The notes: generated from the letters alone by a model not told the origin. 64,000 nucleotides of DNA from Apilactobacillus bombintestini (GCF_003627035.1 NZ_CP032626.1:1116001-1180000), one strand, 5' to 3'; counted from the first letter of the stretch, positions 31,566 to 40,410 are shown. Program-made: numbers and translations.

Positions 31566-33368
31566 TTATTTTTGACGTCTTTTTCTAAGTATAAAATTAA
31601 TCAATATTAACAATAATACTAATAACCAAGTAATCGCAGCAGTGATTAACCACCTTTGCGTATATCCAATGGGATATTTTAATACTAATTGATTTTTACC
31701 CGGACGTGCCTTCACTATCAGCGAATTAATAGCAGTTAAAGACGGATTATTTAATCGTTGTCCATTAAAAGTTACTTGGGTGCGTGCATATTTAACTGCG
31801 GGCACTGCGAAGGACTTCGTCTTTTTACTATCGTTATTCCAGGTAATAGTTAAGGAAGCATCCTTATTGACTGTTTTAACGTATTTAACATCGTTATCTA
31901 TATAAGGTTTAACTAGATAAATATAAACCTCATTGTATGGATGAATTTCATAATAACTTAAATGATTAATTCTAGCTTGTGATGGCACATAATCTGGCAT
32001 ATTTTTAGCTAGATCGCCAATTAGATATGATAGATTGTTACCGTAAAAATCATTTTTATAATAATGATGATTTTGTTCAGCTAAGCTAGTTACGTGGTTT
32101 AAGGATGCCGAACTTTCACGATTATTAATAAGTATTCTTTCTGTTTGCATTTGTGCAGATAGAACTCGGTAGTTAATACCTAACGTACTACATATTAGTA
32201 AAAATACGATACCTAAACGAATTCCTTTACGATATGCATTAACACCAGGCACGGTAAAGGCTTTATCATTGTCGCTTAACATCATTGCCCAAGCTAGGAT
32301 AATCATTACCAAGGATAGTGCCATAATACGACGTGGAAATTGTAGATACATCGTTAAATCAGGTACCCACTTTTGTACCCATGTCCATGGGAATAAATCA
32401 GTAGCTAGGATGCAAGCACCCAGGCCTACTATACTGATAGTTTTCACTACATAATCTAATTTCTTAAAACGTGTGATTAAATAATATGTAACATAAATTA
32501 TCAGTAAGATTTCCATGGGACGCACTACTAACAAGTAGGATGACAATTTATTAATTATCAAACTGTTATCGACTAAATTAATAGTAGGAAAAGCCGTTAC
32601 TAAGTAGTTGCCAGAAAAGACGGAAAGCATCCCGCCCCATACGTTAGCAGTCAACAACAATACTAAAATAGTTGCAATAACGGTTTGCCCTATCAATCGC
32701 CATTTGCGTTTAGTTTTGCATAAAGTAACTATCCAGATAGGAATAATGGCTGCAAAGCCTAATATACTAGATAGTAAATGCGTTTGAATAAGTATCGCCA
32801 TAGAAACACTTACGTATAATAACGGCATCTTTTGATTGCGTAGCATTCTAGTAATCCCCACAAATAACCAGGGTAGAAACGCTGCCCCTACTCCGGTAAA
32901 TTGTTGTGAACTTACCCATAAAAAGACCGGTGTGGAATACATAAAGATAATTCCAGCTAGCATTGCTAGTTCACGAGATACTTTATTTACTCGACATAAT
33001 TTATACATCCCGATACCGGCTATCAACAAGATGATCACTGTATAAACCATCTCAAAAATATACCAGTTAGGAGTAATCAATAATAATAATCCACTTAAAT
33101 AAGCAAACATAGGACCATACATGGCATTTACAATTCGGCCACTTTGTCCAAATCCGTAATTCATTAGAAAATAGCTGAAGTGTCCAGTCTTGAACTGTTC
33201 AGCAGCATCATAAAACCGATTAAAATGAAAAAGTGAATCGGCACCAATTATCATTGAAGAATGTAATAGTGGCTTAATTAATAAGAGCAATGCCATAATT
33301 AGCATTACTAATATTGGAAAACCACGGCTGTTGTAAAAACGTTTAAAGCCATTTTTTACTGCTTGCAT
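31566..33368 (-). CDS. Large polytopic membrane protein, PTPS-related/GT-C type (copy 1)
   Basis: About 600 residues: a first membrane segment, an extracellular loop with GADSLFHFNRFYDAAEQFK, about 11 further membrane segments to residue 380, then an extracellular domain (about 395-570) and a last membrane segment with a basic tail. The acidic loop after TM1 and overall layout fit GT-C glycosyltransferase-like proteins, often labelled 6-pyruvoyl-tetrahydropterin-synthase-related membrane protein. The name is historical and does not imply pterin chemistry. It is a paralogue of the next gene (33461-35227). The ATG at 33368 follows AAAGGTG; the codon before it is TTG. Confidence 0.7.
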   Translation of the reverse strand: MQAVKNGFKRFYNSRGFPILVMLIMALLLLIKPLLHSSMIIGADSLFHFNRFYDAAEQFKTGHFSYFLMNYGFGQSGRIVNAMYGPMFAYLSGLLLLITPNWYIFEMVYTVIILLIAGIGMYKLCRVNKVSRELAMLAGIIFMYSTPVFLWVSSQQFTGVGAAFLPWLFVGITRMLRNQKMPLLYVSVSMAILIQTHLLSSILGFAAIIPIWIVTLCKTKRKWRLIGQTVIATILVLLLTANVWGGMLSVFSGNYLVTAFPTINLVDNSLIINKLSSYLLVVRPMEILLIIYVTYYLITRFKKLDYVVKTISIVGLGACILATDLFPWTWVQKWVPDLTMYLQFPRRIMALSLVMIILAWAMMLSDNDKAFTVPGVNAYRKGIRLGIVFLLICSTLGINYRVLSAQMQTERILINNRESSASLNHVTSLAEQNHHYYKNDFYGNNLSYLIGDLAKNMPDYVPSQARINHLSYYEIHPYNEVYIYLVKPYIDNDVKYVKTVNKDASLTITWNNDSKKTKSFAVPAVKYARTQVTFNGQRLNNPSLTAINSLIVKARPGKNQLVLKYPIGYTQRWLITAAITWLLVLLLILINFILRKRRQK

Positions 33369-33420
33369 CAAAGCTTTTCACCTTTCACTTAATTAATATA
33401 ATTAGTATAGCATAAAACAC

Positions 33421-33450
33421 AAAAGGAACTGATTAACATCAGTTCCTTTT
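33421..33450 (-). terminator. Terminator of the second PTPS-related membrane protein gene
   Basis: Perfect 13-base stem AAAAGGAACTGAT / ATCAGTTCCTTTT with a four-base loop. Confidence 0.88.
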
Positions 33451-33460
33451 AAAATAAAAT

Positions 33461-35227
33461 CTAATTAAATTTAATTTTTCTAAGTAATCCCCAAGCTACA
33501 AATACTATCCAAGCAACCCAAGTAATTACCATCATTAGACGAGTAGTAAAACTAGGCATGTAACGAACCGAAACTCGATTCAATCCTAACTTACTCTTCG
33601 ACTTAATAGCCCCTAGTGAGGTGGTCTTTACATGTTTTAAGACTTTACCGTTATATTTAACTTGTGTATCAGCATACTTAACTAATGGTAATTGAATCTT
33701 ACCAGCACGACCAGCGTACCAAGCTACTTGTAAACTACCATCGGCTTTAACCGTACGATCAAAGTAACGGTTAGCGTGGTTAGGATGAATGAAGTCACGG
33801 TAATATCTACGATATGGATTGAACTTTTCGTATTTCTTATTACTCTTAATAGTCTTCTTCACTGGTAAATAATCAGGAGTAGCTTTTACATAGTCTTTCA
33901 TTAAGTAATTCAAATGATGACTTTGTGTGTCCTTTTGTACACTACGGTGATGTTTCTTAAAGTAGTAATACAAAGAATTTTGGTTAGCATTATTACGGTG
34001 ATGCTTAGTTTGTAATGCTACATAACTTTCACTACGTTGGTGAATAGAATAGAAATCCAAACCAGCACTACCCATAATTAACACTACTACCGCAGCTTTA
34101 ATTAACTTAGCATATGGATGTTTATCCGCGTTTATTTCAGAAGTTAAGAATTTACCAAATGTTAATAACAAGAAGATAAATGCTAAAACTAAGAAACGTT
34201 TAGGAAATTGCAAAGTGTAATTTAAGGATGGCATTACATGTTCTAAAGCAGTCCATGGGAAATGTGACCAAGCAATTACTAAAAATCCTAATCCGGTACA
34301 TGCTAAAGTCTTAGTTAGACGATCTAGCTTACGGAAATTCTTAAATACCAAAATCAATACTCCTACGAATAGTAAAAATTCAGTAGGTTTCAAAATATTA
34401 AGTAATGAATATGGATTAAAGTTATAACCGTGTGTACGAACCGATGGAACTGGATAAACCGGAAGCAAGCGGTTAGCATTAGATACCGTTAGTAAATTAA
34501 ACCATACGTTAATGGTTAACACGATAGTAATTAATGCAGCGTAGAAAGTATGTAAGAACATACGTAGACGTTGTGCTTTATCTTCTGCAGTTACTAAGCC
34601 CACAATAAAGAAGGAAATTAATCCTAGTGCTCCGATCACACTACTCATTAAATGAGTTTGTACCAAAATACTCATAGTAATGGCTAAGCCCCATACTGAC
34701 ACATCATGACGACGTACCATGCTGGTAGCATAAATCATTAGAAATGGCATTAAAGCCGCTCCAAAGGCGGTAAATTGTTGTGAAGTAACCCATTGTACAA
34801 TGGTAGATGAGTACATGTATAAGAATCCCATAAAAATAGCTGGTTTCTTAGCTACTTCGTTTACTCGACATAATTTATACATCCCTAATGCAGCCACAAT
34901 TAGCACAATTAGGTCAGTAACAATTTGAAATTTAAACCAAGTGCCACAAATTAATAATAAGAATCCACCTATATAAGCTACTACCGGGCCGTACAATGCA
35001 TTTAACATTCGACCATTTTGCAAGAAGCCATAGTTAGATTGAAAATAACTAATTTGATGATGCTTAATTTGCATAGCCGTATCGAAGAAACGGTTATAGT
35101 GGAATAGTGAATCCACTCCTAAATAGGTCTGTTTATTTATCAAAGGATAGGCAATTAAAACTAATGCCAATACTAAAAAGATAAAAAACGGTACCATGTA
35201 ATGTAAAAGTTTTTTAACGTTTTTCAT
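33461..35227 (-). CDS. Large polytopic membrane protein, PTPS-related/GT-C type (copy 2)
   Basis: A 588-residue paralogue of the neighbouring gene, sharing GVDSLFHYNRFFDTAMQIK after TM1, NGRMLNALYGPVVAYIGG, MYKLCRVNEVAKKP and QWVTSQQFTAFGAALMPF. The C-terminal extracellular part (about 400-560) is rich in Lys, His, Tyr and Arg. I chose the ATG at 35227 (MKNVKKLLHYM) because GGGAGAG precedes it; the open frame continues 32 codons upstream without a good ribosome site. Such proteins may transfer sugars from lipid carriers to surface polymers; that is inference. Each copy has its own terminator. Confidence 0.7.
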   Translation of the reverse strand: MKNVKKLLHYMVPFFIFLVLALVLIAYPLINKQTYLGVDSLFHYNRFFDTAMQIKHHQISYFQSNYGFLQNGRMLNALYGPVVAYIGGFLLLICGTWFKFQIVTDLIVLIVAALGMYKLCRVNEVAKKPAIFMGFLYMYSSTIVQWVTSQQFTAFGAALMPFLMIYATSMVRRHDVSVWGLAITMSILVQTHLMSSVIGALGLISFFIVGLVTAEDKAQRLRMFLHTFYAALITIVLTINVWFNLLTVSNANRLLPVYPVPSVRTHGYNFNPYSLLNILKPTEFLLFVGVLILVFKNFRKLDRLTKTLACTGLGFLVIAWSHFPWTALEHVMPSLNYTLQFPKRFLVLAFIFLLLTFGKFLTSEINADKHPYAKLIKAAVVVLIMGSAGLDFYSIHQRSESYVALQTKHHRNNANQNSLYYYFKKHHRSVQKDTQSHHLNYLMKDYVKATPDYLPVKKTIKSNKKYEKFNPYRRYYRDFIHPNHANRYFDRTVKADGSLQVAWYAGRAGKIQLPLVKYADTQVKYNGKVLKHVKTTSLGAIKSKSKLGLNRVSVRYMPSFTTRLMMVITWVAWIVFVAWGLLRKIKFN

Positions 35228-35473
35228 ATTACTCTCCCAAATATTCTTATAATCAATATCATAGTACATTTTCTTCAAAAGTAAATTATTATTAAAAACA
35301 TCCCCTATTAAGAGGATTATCAACTACATTATACCTTATATATAATATAATTAAATAATAATTAAACTCTGTGATTATACTGGCTATTATTTTTTACCTA
35401 CCACAATAATACGAATAAAATGATATTTTTAATTAAGTTATTATGTATTTTATAATTATTTTGATATTTACTA

Positions 35474-35502
35474 TTACATACTACTACAAAAAAAGATATA
35501 AT
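35474..35502 (+). promoter_or_regulatory. Promoter of the lysR gene
   Basis: TTACAT (35474-35479), 17-base spacer, TATAAT (35497-35502), 42 bases before the start codon. Confidence 0.65.
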
Positions 35503-35544
35503 TTTAAGCAATGACTTTTATCGATCAGGAAGGATGTAACTATA

Positions 35545-36438
35545 ATGATTTCTTTTTCTTACCAAGCCTTTGTTACGGTCGTAAGTGAAGCTAGCTTTCA
35601 CCACGCCGCACAAAAACTAGGTGTAACCCCTTCTGCTATCTCACATTCTATGGATAAATTAGAAAAGCAACTGGGCTTTTCTTTATTAATCCGGGATCGT
35701 TCGGGAGTGAAATTAACTGAAGATGGTAAAGAAGTTTTACCTATCATTCAAGACATTCTAAATAATGAAGAAAGACTACAACAAGAAGCCAATAACATTA
35801 AAGGACTTACTTCAGGTACTATCCGTTTAGGTGCCTTTAGTAGTGTATGTATCAATTGGCTACCTTCAATTATTAACAAATTTCATAATCAATTTCCTAA
35901 CGTAAATGTGGAAGTTACCCAAAGTGATTTTAACGATATTACTTTGCAATCCCGCCAAGGAAAAATTGACTTAGGATTCACCTGCCAACCTATCAATGAA
36001 CGTTTGGTAAAGGTGTTATTAATGAAAGATCGTATCTACTGTATTACTCCCAAAGATTTCGTACCTAAAAACGGGAAAACTATCACTAAAAGCGATATTG
36101 TAGATAAACATTTCATCCTACAAAAATCCGATTATGATGGTGATACTAAGGAAGTGCTCGACCAATATAACGTAGCACCTAATTCCATTCAATTTAGTAT
36201 CGATGATCAATCCATTATCGCCATGGTGGAAGCAGGTTTAGGTATGGGTATTTTACCTAAACTAGCCTTCCAACGTATCGGCGGCGATGTGTCATTTTAT
36301 CCCTTTGACGATGACTTCTATCGTTCCATTTTTATGGTAATGAATTCCGTGCAAATGAAGACACCGGCCGTACAAAAGATGGTTTCTTGTATTCGTGAAT
36401 TAATCGAAGAAGAATACCCCAACGGCATTTTAAATTAA
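35545..36438 (+). CDS. LysR-family transcriptional regulator
   Basis: A 297-residue regulator. Residues 1-60 form the winged helix-turn-helix (FVTVVSEASFHHAAQKLGVTPSAISHSMDKLEKQLG), followed by a periplasmic-binding-like effector domain of two lobes (about 90-290). LysR proteins often regulate a divergent gene; here the divergent neighbour is the PTPS-related gene ending leftwards from 35227, with a 317-base gap between. The downstream ElaA gene has its own possible start after a terminator. Effector unknown. Confidence 0.92.
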   Translation: MISFSYQAFVTVVSEASFHHAAQKLGVTPSAISHSMDKLEKQLGFSLLIRDRSGVKLTEDGKEVLPIIQDILNNEERLQQEANNIKGLTSGTIRLGAFSSVCINWLPSIINKFHNQFPNVNVEVTQSDFNDITLQSRQGKIDLGFTCQPINERLVKVLLMKDRIYCITPKDFVPKNGKTITKSDIVDKHFILQKSDYDGDTKEVLDQYNVAPNSIQFSIDDQSIIAMVEAGLGMGILPKLAFQRIGGDVSFYPFDDDFYRSIFMVMNSVQMKTPAVQKMVSCIRELIEEEYPNGILN

Positions 36439-36442
36439 GATA

Positions 36443-36470
36443 TAACATCCACTATGAGTGGATGTTTTTT
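36443..36470 (+). terminator. Terminator of lysR
   Basis: Stem AACATCCACT / AGTGGATGTT with a three-base loop and T tract, directly after the stop codon. Confidence 0.85.
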
Positions 36471-36524
36471 ATTTTTAAATAAAAAATAGTAAAATAAATA
36501 TAATGTTTGCAGGGAGGCAATATT

Positions 36525-36959
36525 ATGAAATGGAAAGTTAAAACTTTTAATGAATTAACGCGCGATGAATTATACGCTATTTATAAGGCGCGTGTGCAAA
36601 CCTTCGTGGTAGAACAAAACCGTCCTTATCAAGAAGTTGATGACGTTGATCCAAGAGCTCTACATATTTGGGCAGAAGAAGATGGTCAATTATTAGCATA
36701 CGCTCGTGTATTTCACGGTGAAGACCATACTTCATTTGGCCGTGTATTAACTACCCCCGCCGCTCGTGGTAAAGGTCTAGGTAAAAAATTAATCGATAAA
36801 GTACTAGAAGAAATCGATGAACATTTCAATCACCCCGTAGTCCAAATCGACTCACAAGAAGACAAAGAAGGTTTTTATGCTAAATTCGGCTTTAAATCCG
36901 TCGGTGATGTATATACCTTCCACCACACTCCACATATTAAAATGATTTTATCTAAATAA
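36525..36959 (+). CDS. ElaA-family GNAT N-acetyltransferase
   Basis: A 144-residue acetyl-CoA-dependent acetyltransferase. N-terminal KTFNELTRDELYAIYKARVQTFVVEQN is typical of ElaA, and the acetyl-CoA loop RGKGLGKKLIDK is near residue 82. ATG 36525 follows GGGAGGCAATATT; a non-ATG start six codons upstream is less likely. The acceptor is unknown. Confidence 0.88.
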   Translation: MKWKVKTFNELTRDELYAIYKARVQTFVVEQNRPYQEVDDVDPRALHIWAEEDGQLLAYARVFHGEDHTSFGRVLTTPAARGKGLGKKLIDKVLEEIDEHFNHPVVQIDSQEDKEGFYAKFGFKSVGDVYTFHHTPHIKMILSK

Positions 36960-36960
36960 T

Positions 36961-36993
36961 AAAAGACAGGTAGAAAAATCTACCTGCCTTTTT
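36961..36993 (+). terminator. Terminator of the elaA gene
   Basis: Stem AAAAGACAGGTAG / CTACCTGCCTTTTT with a short loop, beginning directly after the stop codon. Confidence 0.85.
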
Positions 36994-37136
36994 CTTTTCA
37001 AAATCTTTCGGCAGTTTATATCCTATATACGCGTGAAAATCCATTAAAACACCTCTTTAAAAAGCCATATCAACGTAAATACGATTAAAGCTGCTACCGC
37101 AATGGTTGGTTATAAAACTACTGATAGATAACAGAT
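36994..37136 (-). other. Decayed stretch with small-peptide remnants
   Basis: No intact gene. On the minus strand 37044-37109 encodes a hydrophobic 21-residue fragment reading PTIAVAALIVFTLIWLFKEV before a final F and stop, but with a stop codon before it and no start codon, like the end of a small membrane peptide. Its stop overlaps an ATG (37044) with AAAGAGGTG upstream that opens a 31-codon frame running through the elaA terminator (to about 36952), which is unlikely to be a real gene. Confidence 0.4.
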
Positions 37137-37300
37137 TTAAAACGTGTGTAATAACTTTTGGAATCCTACTCGGTCCGTACTAGTACCAGTGTATTTATCA
37201 GTGTAGATATTCTTTTTAAGACACCATTATCTCTAAGATCTTGGATTTGATTATCTAGCGATTGCCCTAAAGTGCTAACTCTTGCATATCCATATCTCAT
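37137..37300 (-). pseudogene. Truncated, frameshifted serine recombinase (resolvase) fragment
   Basis: The minus strand from ATG 37300 reads MRYGYARVSTLGQSLDNQIQ and on to DLRDNGVLK, the N-terminus of a resolvase/invertase with its catalytic Ser in RVST. After about 25 codons the frame shifts in a run of A; in the next frame it continues NIYTDKYTGTSTDRVGFQKL LHTF and then meets TAA at 37137-37139. The rest of the catalytic domain and the DNA-binding domain are missing. A ribosome site AGGAAGGG precedes the ATG. It marks a past mobile element or plasmid integration. The family call is firm; the type of element is not. Confidence 0.85.
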
Positions 37301-37350
37301 TTGAACGTCCCTTCCTCTTAAAATCAATTTTATAATTATTATTTATTATT

Positions 37351-37392
37351 GAAAAAGGTTGAAGGTAATATAATCTACCTTCAACCTTTTTC
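37351..37392 (-). terminator. Terminator of the small membrane protein gene
   Basis: Stem GAAAAAGGTTGAAGGTA / TACCTTCAACCTTTTTC, nearly perfect, with A and T tracts, just after the stop at 37401. Confidence 0.85.
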
Positions 37393-37400
37393 AATAATAT

Positions 37401-37673
37401 TTATAACCATTTAAGTAGGATTATGAATAAATAGCATAGTATAAAAAATATACAGTAACTAATTACTTGGATATTCGCATTTATAAACCAACTATATACC
37501 TTTAGAATGGTAATTACTAAAAGTATTATAAAACCAATGTTAGTTCCTGCAATAATTAGATTATTCATGTCAATAATCGAGAAGTATGGTTTTAGTACAT
37601 ACACAAATAAGGATGATATGATTAATGCATAGATAATGTTAAAAACAATGGCTATATTTAATGATTTAATCAA
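37401..37673 (-). CDS. Small three-segment membrane protein, unknown
   Basis: A 90-residue, very hydrophobic protein with three membrane segments (about residues 5-28, 38-60, 68-88). The start is a TTG at 37673 with AGAGAGGTGGTGG upstream. I recognise no family. Size and topology resemble bacteriocin-immunity or toxin-related membrane proteins, and upstream lies a broken gene for a small secreted peptide, so an immunity role is possible but unproven. It has its own strong terminator and very low GC, and sits in a decayed islet. Confidence 0.6.
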   Translation of the reverse strand: MIKSLNIAIVFNIIYALIISSLFVYVLKPYFSIIDMNNLIIAGTNIGFIILLVITILKVYSWFINANIQVISYCIFFILCYLFIILLKWL

Positions 37674-37763
37674 AGGGCAATGTCCACCACCTCTCTTGCA
37701 ATAATCCCTGCGATAAATTTAAGAATATGAACTCCTTTATATAGGATATTTAACTAAAGTTTT

Positions 37764-37895
37764 TTAACTGTTTTCTTGTTGTTCGTTAGCGCTAGCATTA
37801 GCATGAACACTAGCAACCGGAATAATAGTGACAGTACTTACAACTAAGGTTAATAAAAAAATAATTGCTAGTTTAAATACATTACTTTTTTACAA
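37764..37895 (-). pseudogene. Broken gene for a small secreted peptide
   Basis: From a TTG (37893-37895) with GGAG nine bases upstream, the second codon is a stop (TAA), after which the frame continues KSNVFKLAIIFLLTLVVSTV and TIIPVASVHANASANEQQENS to a stop at 37764. This is a textbook signal peptide with a probable cut after VHA, leaving a short 11-residue product. One base change in codon two would restore it. The gap between it and the membrane protein (37674-37763) holds no clear gene. It may be a former peptide pheromone or bacteriocin-like gene; I cannot tell. Confidence 0.5.
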
Positions 37896-38033
37896 CTCTA
37901 ATTTCTCCGGGAATTATATTGTTTTAGTAATTATTTTGTTATAACAAGAATTGATATTGTTTTAAAAAAGTTTAATTTTAACCTGATTATTACATAACTT
38001 AATTGCACTAAAGAAACATTCATATAAAAGGGA
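37896..38033. other. AT-rich intergenic stretch, no feature seen
   Basis: No coding frame, hairpin or promoter I can support, apart from weak -10-like AT runs that might belong to the peptide gene. Confidence 0.5.
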
Positions 38034-38603
38034 TTACATATCTTGCATAATTTTTTGAATTTCACGATTATCAATAACATGATGCTCATCTAATTTTTTC
38101 AAATTAAATTCTACGGGTGATAATTTCACACGTGGATCATTAACCATAAATTCAAAACCTAATTGAAAATCTTCTTGTGAAACATCACATTGCTTAAAGT
38201 CATCATGGGTAGCTTGGGCAGCACGCATGGCTTCCGCGATAATGCGATTTAATTGCTCATCATCACTGCTTCTTTTAATCGTAATAGTAACAATATAATC
38301 ATTAGAAATGGGACGCCAACGAGTAAGGCCTTCACGGAAGTGGTCTAAATTAAGTTGATGCACTAACTCTTCTCCATGCAACGTTAAATAAATACGATTT
38401 AATTTAATAAAACCACTAGTATTTAATTTTTCATCTAAAAAGTAAATAAATACTCCCCGGCCGTCTTCGGATGAACGATCCACTCGAATCTTCATAGGTG
38501 GTTGACGACGATTTAAATACAAGGCGACAAATGCGGTAATGAAGGTACCGATGGCACTTGCTAATTCAAAAATATCATTCCAACTCAATGGTTCTAATTG
38601 CAT
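38034..38603 (-). CDS. Hypothetical membrane-anchored protein
   Basis: A 189-residue protein with one hydrophobic segment (about residues 12-30, ELASAIGTFITAFVALYL) followed by an RRQPP stop-transfer and a soluble domain of mixed strands and helices with no Cys-rich or catalytic motif. The layout is seen in many unknown bacterial proteins with a short N-terminal anchor and a cytoplasmic domain. I do not recognise a family. Start ATG 38603 follows AGGGGGAATTCG. Confidence 0.7.
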   Translation of the reverse strand: MQLEPLSWNDIFELASAIGTFITAFVALYLNRRQPPMKIRVDRSSEDGRGVFIYFLDEKLNTSGFIKLNRIYLTLHGEELVHQLNLDHFREGLTRWRPISNDYIVTITIKRSSDDEQLNRIIAEAMRAAQATHDDFKQCDVSQEDFQLGFEFMVNDPRVKLSPVEFNLKKLDEHHVIDNREIQKIMQDM

Positions 38604-38684
38604 CGAATTCCCCCTATCGTAATTATTCTTATCTTTAGTTATACCAGATTTTAATAATTGGCGACACTGTTTGTATTATAAACA

Positions 38685-38730
38685 AAAAAGAATTCCTAAA
38701 TGAATATCATTTAAGAATTCTTCTTAATTT
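38685..38730 (-). terminator. Terminator of the propeller-like secreted protein gene
   Basis: Stem AAGAATTCCTAAATGA / TCATTTAAGAATTCTT with T tract, just after the stop codon at 38734. Confidence 0.82.
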
Positions 38731-38733
38731 TTA

Positions 38734-40410
38734 TTAGTCCATTGGAACGTTAGAATGTAGTAATTCTGACTTCCATAGAGTTAATAAGTAACCGTATCCT
38801 TGGTCATCAAAAGCTAAACTTTCGAATTCACGGTTGGTATTGTAAGTTAAGTAATGAACATCATCATTGCTCAAGTTACCATCACGTAAACGATCAGCTG
38901 GAACTGAAATAATCATATCATTAGAAATCATGTAAATACGATTGTTGGTACGGTTATAAGTTAGGTATTGGTTATAACTACCTGGCCAGTTAATCATTTG
39001 TTTAACCGGTCTAAAGCTTACGTTTGAGTCACTAAAGTTACCAGTGTATAAGGTGTAAACATTATCCTTAACATCCTTAGGACCAGCATGAACACCAAAG
39101 TATGCATTACCATCATTATCGAAAGTTAAAGTGTGTAATGCCATGTTGGAATTATTATTCATTAACTTGAAGCGGTATTGATGTACAGGTTGCATAGTTT
39201 GTGGATCAATTTCGGTAACTTGGTTATAGTAATTGTTATCAACTTTAGTTAGTTGATTATCTTGTGCCAAGTATAGGTGTTGGTTCTTAGGATTGTATGC
39301 TAAGGTTTGACCGTGACCGATATTAATCAATGGTGTAGCAGTGATAGACTTAGATAATTCGTAGTAAGCTCTGTATAATTGCTTACCCTTGTTTAATTTT
39401 CTAAGTTGACGTGTTTGCTTCTTCAATAACTTATTGATTTTTCTGATACGAGCATGATAACGTCTAATCAAACGTCCTTGACGCTTCTTAGTAGCACGAT
39501 ATTTACGTAGTAATACACGTTTACGACTTCTTAGTGCTACTTTTCTAGCATGACGTTTAGCATGTCTTAATTGACGAGCTACTTTACGGTATCTTCTAAG
39601 GCTTGCTCTAACACGCTTGTGAGCGTTAGTAACATGTCTCTTTTGGGTTCTTACACGACCCTTAGTACGATTTACCTTGGCAGATACAGCATCACTTTTG
39701 TTTAAATAGTTAACAAAGTGTAAGGTACGTTTTTGTCCAGCCTTAGTATAAGTACTGAAGTGACGGAATGCTCTAACTAACAATTGTTGGTTAGCAGATT
39801 TGTCTAATCCCATGTTCTTTAAAGCATTCATATCAAAACGAATAATCGCACCTTGGTTAGCACCAGTACCTAGTGATTCCACCATGTAGATACTGTTATT
39901 AGCCATTACCATTCCTTGGTAATTACCATGTTCACTCTTATCAACGTTAAAACCACGTGGTAACATCCACTTAGTCTTAAAGTTAACAGCTGGAGTGTTC
40001 ACATTGTTAGTAGAATCATAACTATTATTACCATCTGCATCATGAGTGTAGTCCTTCCAGACCGCATTCATCTTAGGTACAGTGTTATCCATCTTTTCTA
40101 ACTTAGTATTTGAATCAACATGTAGGGCATTATCAGTAGTAGTTTGTGGAATAGGCTTACTACTTCTGTCCCAAGAATTAATCCAAAATTCTTGTTGAGC
40201 TCGGTCATCTGCAGGGTTGGCATCATTATTAGTTGCCTTTCCTTGAGGATTACCTTGCGCATCATGTGCTTCAACCTTATCAGTGTCGGTAACAGTATTA
40301 GCATCATAGGACTTATCGTCATTTGCAGAAACATGAACTGAAGTGGCCATAAGTGCTAAACCTAAAGCAGCAACTGCTGAAGCAGTGATTACTTTGTGCA
40401 AATTACGCAT
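38734..40410 (-). CDS. Secreted propeller-like protein with a large basic helical insertion
   Basis: A 558-residue protein with a signal peptide (residues 1-29, cut after SANA-type VSA). Residues 30-125 are polar and low-complexity. From about 135 the sequence has repeated strand patterns such as NNSIYMVESLG, AYNPKNQHLYLAQDN, FDNDGNAYFGVH, YNRTNNRIYMISND and FDDQGYGYLLTLW, suggesting a beta-propeller. Between about residues 225 and 345 lies a block extremely rich in Arg, Lys and His with helix pattern, which interrupts the propeller. The block would have strong positive charge and could bind teichoic acids, nucleic acid or PNAG. No LPXTG. I do not recognise a named family. Confidence 0.75.
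   Translation of the reverse strand: MRNLHKVITASAVAALGLALMATSVHVSANDDKSYDANTVTDTDKVEAHDAQGNPQGKATNNDANPADDRAQQEFWINSWDRSSKPIPQTTTDNALHVDSNTKLEKMDNTVPKMNAVWKDYTHDADGNNSYDSTNNVNTPAVNFKTKWMLPRGFNVDKSEHGNYQGMVMANNSIYMVESLGTGANQGAIIRFDMNALKNMGLDKSANQQLLVRAFRHFSTYTKAGQKRTLHFVNYLNKSDAVSAKVNRTKGRVRTQKRHVTNAHKRVRASLRRYRKVARQLRHAKRHARKVALRSRKRVLLRKYRATKKRQGRLIRRYHARIRKINKLLKKQTRQLRKLNKGKQLYRAYYELSKSITATPLINIGHGQTLAYNPKNQHLYLAQDNQLTKVDNNYYNQVTEIDPQTMQPVHQYRFKLMNNNSNMALHTLTFDNDGNAYFGVHAGPKDVKDNVYTLYTGNFSDSNVSFRPVKQMINWPGSYNQYLTYNRTNNRIYMISNDMIISVPADRLRDGNLSNDDVHYLTYNTNREFESLAFDDQGYGYLLTLWKSELLHSNVPMD

Noticed and set aside
36952-37044. A 31-codon frame with a good ribosome site running into elaA
   Set aside because: It reads through the elaA terminator and overlaps the elaA 3' end on the other strand; probably a relic of the decayed islet.
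37674-37735. An 18-19-residue amphipathic peptide frame (KFIAGIIAREVVD) reminiscent of short cytolytic peptides
   Set aside because: It would need an ATT start codon and overlaps the ribosome site of the small membrane protein gene; support is too weak.
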